The position numbers and the translations under genes were made by a program. The notes under the pieces were generated by a model. It worked only from the letters and a program-made list of their open reading frames with translations. It did no database searches and had not been told where the DNA came from. A stretch of 64,000 nt of DNA from the NCBI GenBank assembly GCA_036365455.1, contig JAWQUS010000011.1, forward strand, positions 7,584,001 to 7,648,000, read 5' to 3'. Source of the DNA: Macrosoma leucophasiata. Its lineage: Eukaryota; Arthropoda; Insecta; Lepidoptera; Hedylidae. This document shows, piece by piece, positions 38,101 through 50,100 of this stretch (its first letter is position 1; each line of letters begins with the position of its first letter).

Positions 38101-41100
38101 GGAATGTTTAAAAATTTTGATCACAGATATTCGATGACAGTCAGATTACGATTTGTTTGTAGTCATTACTTTACCGAAAGACGTCCACTGCTGGACAAAA
38201 GGTGTCCTCAAAGATGGGCACAAAATTGTTGTGCGTTAGTAGGGGAGAATATGCGACGTTGAGCGTCAGTAACGTTGCCCTCCGAAGCACGGAAACGGGC
38301 ATTTTAATTTGCCACTAGCGGTCTCCCATCACACACCCGACCGCACCATCGCTTCCGATCGACACCAGCCACGGGCCATGTGACAGTATTTTCACATCTA
38401 AAGCTAAAGAAAGAAAAAAATAAAGAAAATGTTTTTATTTCGAATAGATCATTACACATTAATCCTTTTTGTTTAAATTTAATAAATTTAATTTATTAAT
38501 TTATAACAACGACGTAGAACTAAAGTAGTATCGTTACAAACCTCTGTGGTTTTTTAGATGCACTGTTATTTTTGCCAAGTGTATGTTCTTTCCACTTGAC
38601 AAATAAAAAAAATGTACTTTCAAAACGTAAATTAAAATTAAAAGAAAACTTCAATATTATTTTTAAATCACATTTTTTTTCAATTTTTTCTTCTTGACAT
38701 GATAATATGAAGAAAAAGAAAATTTTATTCGTCATGATCAAAGTTATTCACATAGCAGAGTTTCAAGTGCAATCACTATTGAGAATAACTCCGCTGCCGA
38801 ACAAACTCAGTAAGAGCTTATCATGATGATGAGTAACAGATTATCACAAAAATCAAATAATTTGGACGTCCCTAGCATAAATGCAAAATAAACTGCTATC
38901 TACTAAAACAAGATGTAGGATTTGCAATCCAGAACAGACCGGTCCACACCAATAGCACCCGTTTACGAGTATGACGCATGTGGCAGCCATTGTCCTCCTC
39001 GACCATTATAGAGGGAAGTGAGCAACCCGCCACACGACGCTGCCGCTATTCCAAGCTATTTCATTATTCAACTGAACAGTCTCAACGACCTCAGTTTTGA
39101 TTGGCAGAACATTTTTGCCTTCACGTGGGCATTAACATTTTATGAACTCCTCTCATATAGAGAGGATTACAACTCGTAAAACATATCGTTTTATTGGAAT
39201 ACGTTCAACTTCCTAAATGATGAGTCTAGAAACATGCTGAAATCCAGTGAAACAGTACAAACTGCTAGGGAGAATTGTATTATTAAAATAGCATTTTACT
39301 TAATTTTAGTAACAACTTCTATCCATAGTGACACTGCCTTTGCCTTGTTAATATGGGGCATTTTGAAGATAAATTTAAACTACCTTACTTTACATAATAA
39401 AAGATAAATAATATGTTGAATATTTTTACAGCAAGCCAGATAATTCAATGCATTAGAATCAATACATTGTCTCACGTACTGAAGTTGTAGGTATAGCAAG
39501 TGATAGAAAATGTTGCCCGGCTACTTAAAAGGAGAATTGGGTCACGGACTCGTCGCGTCCCGGCCAGAACACTAGCGAGGCCTGGCTGGTGGCACAATTT
39601 TTCCTGCCTAGACCACTCAGAACACCAATCATCCATACTGGCTGGGTGGAGGTATTCATGGGTACACAGTGTTGACCATCCTTAGGTGGCTCAGGGTAGA
39701 GTGTAGGGCTGACTACGTACTCGTACAACTCTTCCCCATCCATCTCCTAATCATGGCAGCGAGTGGCGGGCAGACCCACGCCAAACCAGCGTTTGGCGTG
39801 GTCCCTCTTTGCTTCGCCGTTGTGGAGGCATCTATTGGTTACTGAACCTCCCAGATAAGACAAGATGGAACCTATCAGGGGATGGAGAATATCCCCTACC
39901 TGTCGCAAAAGACGACTAAAAGAGGTGCCTTGGAATCGCGGGCTCATCCACAATGTAGTTCGTCAGACCGAGATCAGACCTAGGGTGAGATTGCCTATCG
40001 AAATTGATGTCGAAATTGTTATTGCTGTCCATTATTCATATCAATTTGTATATCTTTTTGTGTATTTCTTACTAAAATGCATATAAAATAATGTGTATAC
40101 AATTTATAAGATTTAATGAATACGTAAAAAAAATAGAAACAAACTTTTACTGTAGGCCGAACTCAAGTTACTTTCGAAAAGGTAATCCGTGGCTGTTTGC
40201 GTAACACGGATCCCAGATAAAACTAATATTCTGAACATGACCGCCGACCGGACCGTTATCCATTCACACACGTATGCCCACTGTTATTTTGTTTTCTGGT
40301 TGGATTAGGCAAGGCATTATGAAGTTCATACCTAAATATAAGTTTGGGACTTAGGTGTTCACCAGAGGCATATATAATTCTATGACCAGAGGTTATTTTG
40401 TTTCAGCCCTTATTCGTTCTACAATCGGGTTAAAATCTCGCTCGAATATACACATACCTATATTAGATAAAGAGCTGCTCCGCCAAAATCACGTGTCTCG
40501 TGAGTCAAATCCGAGAAATCTCATAATTTTATGGGATAAATTCTGCTTACAACGGCTTATGTTTTTAGCCTTATATACTTTCAGGTGACTTTAGGCAATG
40601 GAAAGCATCCTCTCGGGGGAGTAAAAGTTTTAAGATGCCGATGCCGCAGGCCATTTGATATTGAACAACGTTCGGCCAAAGTGCGGTAAAGTTAAGTGGA
40701 GTAAGTGGCGGATTCATGGAGACTTTAAACTTTAGATTAGTTTGTCCCATGACGTCATGGTGGATAAAGGTCACGTGATTTCGTATTTTAGCGCAAAATT
40801 GAATCTTTATCTGGAAAATCAAACATTTTGTCAAACAAAATACTTTGAGAAAAGTATAGGTATTGTGATGGTAAATAATAACATACAAGTATATCATACG
40901 TTCGAAAGCATATTTCATAAAATTTTCAAGTAGCTAATTCACGGATGCGCTTGCTTACTTTCAAAGTTCAAAGTTCAGAGTCGCTGGTTAAGAAACGTGT
41001 GGTTTAGTGAATAGACGGCCATGCCCATGTCATGACATATTTCCCCCTACTTGCCCCCAAAAATAATTTTAGTCAGCTATTAAATTTTTACATTAGTGAA

Positions 41101-44100
41101 GAATCCATATTATATCATACGTAATTTACCTAATTGAAAAAAGGTATGCTGCGATGGTTCGGGCATATAGAATGTCGAATGAGCGAATGACTAAACAGTT
41201 ATACAATGCGAATATGGATAATTGTAGAGGCCCAGGAAGACCAAGACTGACTTACCATGACCAAATAGGTTGAGTTCTGTCTGATGGTACGGTCAAGAGT
41301 CTTAGGAATCGGCGTGCATGTATGAAGATAATCATGAAGGTAGATGAGGCACGAGAGGTATGTCAGGACCGGGATATCTGGCGCTCTGCACTCTCTGCCT
41401 ACCCCGTTAGGAACCAGGCGTGAAGATATATACATAAGCAGTCGGTCGTCTGAAATACTAATTTCACTTAAAGTTGTGATCTTTTATTTGAACTCATTAA
41501 AAATATTTCAGTGGAAGTACTTATATTCATTATACACGAAAACCAATTAAGACAATCGAGACTGTTTTTCCTGTTACATTTTGATGAAGAGACCTAATAA
41601 AAATGTCAGTAGATGTGAGACTCCATTGTTTGTCCATTATTATGGACGTGTTTTTCATTGTAAGGGCGAAGGTCAAACAATTAAGACACTGTGAAATGAA
41701 AATTTCCTCAAGAAAAACAAAAAGGTTATGTTAATTAAAATAAAAAAAAACACAACAATCACTCACATACCTTTATAGTTATAATTAATTATAGCAGTAT
41801 TATAATCAATTTGTCGACCATTTTTATTTTCTACAGATAGGTATTATACGGAATAGACATTCATAAATATGAACTATACTACTACAAATGGCTAAGACAG
41901 AGTAAGTTAACCTAGATCAATGATTCCCAAAGTGGTCCATATAGACCCCCTGGGATCCATGGCACTCGATGGGGGTCTACGTAGGCGTGAATAAAATTTG
42001 GAAATATGGGAATGTGATATAAATGTAGCAAGGAGTCAAGAGCAAGGAGTGGGTCCACGGTAACCAGAAAAAACTTGAAAGGGGTCTACGAGAAAAAATA
42101 GTTTGGGAACCTCTGACCTAGATAAATAAATCCATGAACATATCTTAACACTAGTTCTCGTACAGGGTAGATAGAGAGAATAAGGACGGACTCCGTGCTA
42201 AGAGAACTTTATCAATGATTGTCATAACGATCATTTACGTGTGATTATGATACAACCGTTATTACGTTTTAAGTTGATGTGGGTAGTACCCCCGTCAAGG
42301 ACGAGCTAAACAAAACACATGGGCTTATAGGCTTGTAGGAAAAATTAAGCTCTACATGAGTCATATGATCTTGTCTTGGCAACATCTTACTCTCTTAATA
42401 AGCTTGAGCGCTCTCAAAATGTTTTTATATGATTCATATTTGGTCTTCTCAAAACTGATCATGCCTTCGAATAACGCAACAAGCTCAAGTGGCTCCTTAA
42501 TTAACATCGCCGGAATTTATGTACTGTATACTTTTTTTTTACTGGTGGTAGAACTCCAGTGACCGAGGTCGCGGTCGTAGGCACCACCGCATTAACTAAT
42601 ATAATAAATAAATAATGGCAACCCATTATACGTCCCACTGCTGGGCACGAGTCTCTCCCCTTTTTGGGGGGAGGCCTGGAGCTTACTCCACCACGCTGCT
42701 CCAATGCGGATTGGTGGAGGTGGGTGGGTTAGTGGCCAACCCGCTGTCAGATGTTTTCAAACCGCCCATAAGGCCTCCGACAAGGTTTAACGACTGCTAT
42801 CTGTCGATAGCAACCGGGACCGACGGCTTAACGTGCCCTCCGAAGCACGGAAACGCGCATTAAATTTGCCACTAGCGGTCACCCATCACACTACCCGACC
42901 GCGCCCGTAGTGCTTAACCGAGCAGATCGCTTACAATCTACACCAGCCGCTGGGCCATGCGCGCTTCTTAACTAATATACTAATATACTTGCCGCTAAAT
43001 AATAGTGTTCAGCACTATCGTGTTCCGGTCAGATGGTAATGTATGGTTATGCGCGGCCCTGTAATTTCCGGCACAGAGGCATAACACCTTCCTAAGGAGT
43101 GGTAACGCATCTGCATTTTGACCTTGGTCTTTGTGTGGGTGTCTACAGGCTGCAGTCATCACTTAACATCAATGTGAACTGCTTGTTTGCCTCTTCCATT
43201 ACATCAAAAAAATCTGTTTTATACTGCTAAAATATTTCTTATTATGTAATGAAATTGGTTAACAAGCATGCTGTTCACATTGATCTTAAATGACTACTTC
43301 AGCGTACGTATTTAAGTGGTGTTAAAGCTCCCGTGACGGGCGTAATCAGCACTGCATTAGCTAATGTACTTGCTGCTAAATGGTAGTGTTCAGCACTATC
43401 GTGTTCCGGTCAGGTGGTAATGTACGGCTCTGTTATAGCCGGCACAGAGTCATAACATTATACGCCTCAGGAGTGGTAACGCATATGTATTTTGACTTTG
43501 GTCTTAGTGTAAGTGACTATAGGCTGTAGTTATCACTTAACATCAATCTGAACTGCATTATGTTGCCACTTCCATTACATAAAAAAACTTTCTCTTTTAT
43601 ACTGCATGCTATTTAATTCTTAAGCCCAAATTATTTCTTATTAAATAATGAAATTGTTGTTTTTATATTATTTCGCATTAACACATCCTTGTGAAATATA
43701 TTTTATTTAAAGAAAAATGGAAAGAAAAATTTGACTTCAGGCGAGACTCGAACTCGCGACCTACTGGGAATCTAGTCAAGCCGCTCTTCCAATTGAGATA
43801 CTGAAGTCCTGCCCGATTTGTCAAATCTTCCCTTCACATTTATTGCCTTGCTTTATGGTAGCAGCAGCGCCATCTATTACCAACTATGCTAGTTAGGCAA
43901 CCGATATAATAGACTTTTCAGTTTATTGAATATCGTAAAGAAGTCGCTTTTACCCTTAATAATTGTTTTTATATTATTTCGCATTAACACATGCTTGTGA
44001 AATATATTTTATTTAAAGAAAAATATAATGAAATTGGTTAAGAAGCATTCAGATCACATTGATGTTACATGATGACTGCAGCCTATAGACACCCACACAC

Positions 44101-47100
44101 AAAGACCAGAGATCCAAATGCATATAACAGCAGATGTGTTGCCACCCCTGATACCTTAGTTGTTATGACACTGTGATAGTTATTACGGGGCCATTTCAAA
44201 GGATGTTTCTATTTCTCCTTTCTGACCCATTCCCGATTTGTAGTTTTGCGTCTAAATACTCCTGTACACTCAAGGCATTTTAATCACAAGTATAATTTTT
44301 CTATCGGATGATCCTTAACAATGTTCGATAAGCAAACAGACACCGTAACTTAACACTAACTAATATAGGCAACCATCTCAAACGTACTTTCGGGGTAGGT
44401 ATGTGGGTAGTTTAAACGTTAGAGATTGGGTCAAAGTGACGAAGGTCCGATCTCAACGACTCCAGAAGGGTTATCTTTAAAACATCGTTTATTCAGCGGA
44501 CTGGTATCGTATTCTTGCTCGTGATGGAGTTTATTTAATCTATATCTATACTTATAATAAAACTGTAGAAGTGTAAATTCTGTACATTAAAAATATTGAA
44601 AAAAGAAATACCAGGGGATGTTACTAGATCGATACCGAGCCCGAATATGTGATTAGAAAAATTTTTGTCTGTCTGTCTGTCTGTTTGTTCAAGCATCACA
44701 TAAAAACTACCGGTCCGATTACAATGAAACTTGGTATGATTATACTTTAACCTTTGGCGCACAACACAGGGTACTTTTTATTCCGGAAAAATATCTGTTT
44801 ATCTGTGTGTTTGTGCACGCTTATTTCAGAAACGGCTTATTCGATTTGCGGTTCACTAAATATTTAGTGTTTGTTTCATGTGAATCGGTTCAGAAATAAA
44901 AAAGTTATGTCAATTTAAAAAATCGTATCGAATATTTTTAACCTATTCTGTATCTTAGTTCTGTCTTTTAGGGGGTTTCGTACGTAAGAAGTGAAAAACG
45001 GACCCTACGGATTACTAATCCACCGCTGTCTGTCTGTCTGTCCGCCCGTCTGTCTGTCTGTCACCAAGCTGTATCTCATAAATAGTGATAGCTAGAAAGC
45101 TAACATATTCACAAGTTATGTATTTCTGATACCGCTATAAAGACAAAATTAATTACTAAAAACAAGAAAATGAAAATGTTAAGGGGTCCAAGGGGGCATA
45201 CAATAAACGTGTTTTTCTTTCGTGTATTATTTTCTCGATAATAAGCAGTAGACGCTGCAGTAGACGATGCAGCAAGTAAGCGCTTAAATTTTTCACACAA
45301 TTTTTAGGTCTTATGTTGTATATTACCTTCCATAATAAATCTATACATCTATACTCTGTATTATACAAATAAGTAAAATTGGAGTGTCTGTTTGTAATAT
45401 TAAAATAACCGCTTTTTACTAAATGCATATAACACGGTATATATACCAAAACAACATTTTTTTCAATTTTTGTCTGTTTGTCTGTCTTTCTGTCTGTTTG
45501 GCGGGGCTAATCTTGGGAACGGCTGGACCGATTTTGACGGGACTTTCACTGGCCGATAGCTGATGCGATAAGAAGTAACTTAGGCTACTTTTATCTCCAT
45601 ACATCCATACATACATACCTACATACAAATAAGTAGAATTCGACTGTATCCGACTTTGACGGGACTTCCACGGGTAGGTAGCTGATGTAATAAGGAGTAT
45701 ATTGGCTACTTTTATCTCCATACATCCATACATACATACATACCTACATACAAATAAGTAGAATTTGAGTGTCTCCGATTTCGACGGGACTTTCCTTGGC
45801 AGATAGCTGATGTAATAAGGAGTAACTTGGGCTACTTTTAGTGGACTTATAAATATGTCACAAACCCAACGATGTAAGTGTTGCATAAGCTTCGTGTTGC
45901 GTCGAGTATCGTTTGCTAGTTCCAGTTGAATAGAATCGATGCGAGCGTGAATGATCTACAGTCGGTGACTCGTAACATTTAGGTGTAACCTACAAATCAT
46001 AGTGTATAGAAATTCTCACTGTTGGTAGAGCTCCAGTGACGGAGCTCGCGGGCGTAGGCACCACCGCATTACCTAATATACTTGCCGCTCAATGGTAGTG
46101 TTCAGCAGTATCGAGTTCCGATCAGGTCAAATGTACGGCCCTGTTATCTCCGGCACAGAGGCATAACACCTTAAGCCTCGGGAGTGGCAACGCATCTGCA
46201 TTGTGTGGGTGTTAATAGGCTTCAGTCATCACTTAAAATCAATGTGAACTGCATGCTTGTTTGCCACTTTTATTACCTAAAAAAAATCAGTAGTAATCAG
46301 AGATTGAATAGGCTTCGAAACTACTGAACCGATTTGAAAAAATATTTTACTTTATGAATAAAATATTTTTTCAAATCGGTTCAGTAGTTTCGAAGCCTAT
46401 TCAATTCAAACAAACAAAAAACAAATCAAATCTTTCCTCTTTATAATATTAGTATAGATATCATAAATAGTATTAAGTTTATGTTGTGTTTTTATAAGAT
46501 CCATTTCATATTAATCCTAGATGCAAATCTTATAAATAACTAGCTGTTGCCTGCGGCTTCGCCCGCATGGATGTCCTTTTATAATCCTAAATTTTCTTTG
46601 CTATAAACCTCACGGAGCCCGAGACCTTTCCAATGAATGCAAAACCCTGGAAATCGGTTCGTGCGTTCTGGAGTTATAGCGTCAGGAAGGAAAACCCGAC
46701 TTATTTTTATATTATAGACTAGCTGACCCGGCAAACTTCGAATTGCCTCAGAATGAAATAATGTGTCAAAGGTTTGATAAATACGGACTATTTGTACGGA
46801 AAAATGAAATTTTAGTTTTTACTATTTCCCTTCAATTTCTTCATATTCTCTCTTATCTTTTAAACCAAACCTTCCATGGATTTAAAAAAATCATTCAAAA
46901 CCAAAATAAGCCAAATCGGTCTAGCCGTTCTCTAGTTTTAGCGAGACTAACAAACAGCAATTGATTGATTTACGTATTTAATTTGCAGAGCACACATGAA
47001 GAACCTAAGTAGTCCTTGGATTATCATGTATTCTTTATTGTCAAAATAAATGCGTACATACGTAATAATAATTAGTCGAATTTGACTCAGGAGCAGGAGA

Positions 47101-50100
47101 TATCCTTATTATCATCGTCGTCTAAATGTTCTTTTCATAACATGAATAACGATCAACATATACAAAAACTAATAAATACAGCTTTTGGTAGCATCGCAAA
47201 GTACCCATTTGTACTACAATTGGAACTATCTTACCGTCCATATTATGAAAGAAGAAGAGGAAAGAAAATATGTTTATTTAATGCGCCTTAGACACATAAA
47301 AAAGCACAGAAAAAAAAATGCATAAAAAAGTAAACAAAAAAAACACAGTTAGTAATAGTTATTTAACTTAACAGAAAGGAATTTCCTTGAGAACATACTT
47401 AATACAACGAAAAAAAAACATGTATATATATATAATAATAAATCCTTTTTTAGGGGTGTCTCACGGCAGCACTAAAAGGGTATCCGGTTCAGCATTTGCC
47501 AGACTAAAACTGGCGCTGGTTTTCAACCGGACCCCTAAAAACTGGGTGATATCAGGAATATCAAGATATGAAAACAATACAGGTATTTTAAATTGATTAT
47601 GTTTTCTCTTTATGTGAGGAAGTTTAATTTCATTAGTAAACCTTTTTTTGTGTTGTATGTTGGGTAAGTGGCAAACATCATGCAGTTCACATTGATGTTT
47701 AGTGAAGACTGCAGCCTGTAGACACCCATATAGGCACAAAGACCAGCGGCCAAAATGTAGATGCGTTGCCACCCCTGAGACCTTAGTTGATATGTCTCTA
47801 TGATAGTTATTACGGAGCCGTACATTACCATTCCATCTAACACTACCATTTAGCGGCAGATTAATAAGGTACTTCGGTGGTGACTACGCTCTCGAGCTCC
47901 TACATTGGAACTCTACCACCATTGAATTGCACTCTAACCAGAGAATATGTAATAATACTACGTATAGAATGGACACTTCGACGTCCGGCCCGATTTTCCC
48001 GCATCACCCAACCTCCTCCCCTCTTATGGGCGACGGTTGGTATTTTGTACGAGCTACGCACACAGGTGCACGTGTAAATACACGTCACTGTTTGGTATGG
48101 AACTCTCACTACAGCGTTGGTATGGAATTTTGATGGAGTGTCCGCGGTGTGCTCTAAAGCCCTCCTATCAACATCCATGTGGGTCTATATCTATTGCTAA
48201 TCGTCGTCACATTCAAATTTCAGTGCACTAATATTCCAACGTACCCAAAACTAAAGGAAACCGAAATAAGTAATGGAAGGGTAAAAAATATACCGCGTAG
48301 GCCTACGTGAACGTGGTACAATTTATGGCCCACAATAGTGTAGCGACAGAGACAAACGAGGAGCAAACAAAAGATAGTTTGTGTAACCATTGTTAGGCGA
48401 AGTCATAACGTTCTCGCGTCAGTGAGTTTTAAGTAATTTATAGCGTGACATGTATTGTTATGGTTTGTTAGAATTTCTTTCTTGTGTGATAAATATACAA
48501 ATGATATTAATTCATAATATATCATGAATCTTATATGGGTACCTACGACCAGATAGAGTCGACCTTCTTTATTTATTACAGATATTATTACTGAATCTCT
48601 GATTCTTTTCTTACGCCTATTATTTATTACTTAAGTTATAGACGTACCCCCTTATTCATAAACGTATTTAAGCTAAAATGTTGCTAACCTCTCCTTTGTC
48701 TTTTTCTATCCTGCACATTTGACAATGCAACTGACAAAGACAAAGCATTCTATAGCTAAAACGTATCTAATGTACGTTTATGAATAAGGTAGTAAGTTTA
48801 AATGAAAAGTGACAATAATAAATCTGATAGACAATTTGTGATACCTTTACAAAAAGATGTAACAGACTTACAATTCAATATTCGGTTTGATTTTTTTTTA
48901 GTGCCTAAAATATGTGTACCTCACAAACTATTCAATATTGTTTTTTTGTAACTTGATCATTAAAAGTACACCATTTTTTAACATAGCAAAATATTGTGTT
49001 ATTTATGAACGAAAAGCCTCGTGTAACGCATGCGGGAAGCGTGTCGGCGCCTGATAGAATGGCAGCGGCATAGCGCGAGCTCAAGAAACTTTGTCTTACC
49101 CACAACGACGGACGTCATAAAATCAGTATACAGAATTGCATTGTACCTATCGCTCATTCACGCTTCTTTCAATCAATTAAGTTTGTAATTCTTGTTCATT
49201 CAGTGTTCAAGTCAACTTTTTCAAAATTATCACCTAATCCGTTTACCATTCATCCATTGAAATTCAGCAAGAATACACGAACCATTAAAATAAAAAGTTT
49301 TATTTGAGCGCCATAGCTCCAGTGTCCCCAGCGTAGGTACAGGGTTTATAATTTTACTTCAAGTTAATTATTGTATTTTATTTTCTGTATGAGATGAAAA
49401 TTCAATACAGAAAATGAAACGTTAACATGTGCCAATAAAAATAATGTCTTAATTTTAGAAGCTGTAATTAAAAGGGGGGTTTTTGATATTCCAAGTGTAT
49501 CAAGTACGTCAACTGGTACAATTTGATTTGATGATTCGGATTTATCTCACGTATATTAAACCAAAATTATTATTTAAAATCAAACCCGACGTTAAAATTT
49601 ATCATTTTCCTGTCGCTTAAATAATTTAGTTTAATATACGCGAGATAAATCCGAAAACTAGTTTTATTTCAATGTAATTAATTGTTATTCAATATGGAAC
49701 GTAGTCGTATTAAAACATTTCGAGTTTTAATAGTAATGATGTAGATGAACGTTGTACGAAACATTAATTTCCCTGTAATTGGCTTACGATGTGACGTGAA
49801 TTGGAATATTATTCCGGCTTGTGGTTAGCTTTATACGTTCCTATTGCTGGGACACATGTTATCGGGGAAAAGTTTAAGCCCTTATTGCCATAGTGTTGGT
49901 ATGTCTGGCTTTTTGCTAGTGGGCGAAATTAAGTTAGGAAACTGTTGAGACCAATCACTGACGCAGTAAATATGTCACTGAACAGTTGTGAATTATTACT
50001 ATTTATTTTTAAAATTGCTTTAAAACATAGGTAAACAACAGCAGTAGCAGCAGCAGAGTACAACGTTTACGAATGTTCATTTGTCGCATGTAAGTTTAAT

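Noticed and set aside
39525..39953. Overlapping frames on both strands near 39500-39950 as a possible host gene
   Set aside because: No splice sites, no recognised domain, and antisense frames of similar length; more likely mobile DNA in a GC-rich block.
43733..43808. Functional tRNA gene
   Set aside because: The anticodon stem does not pair; kept only as a tRNA-like sequence.
47877..48231. Cluster of short overlapping frames
   Set aside because: They lie in the 47939-48150 insertion and the SINE before it, and none is shared with the second copy at 31727 in the same frame.
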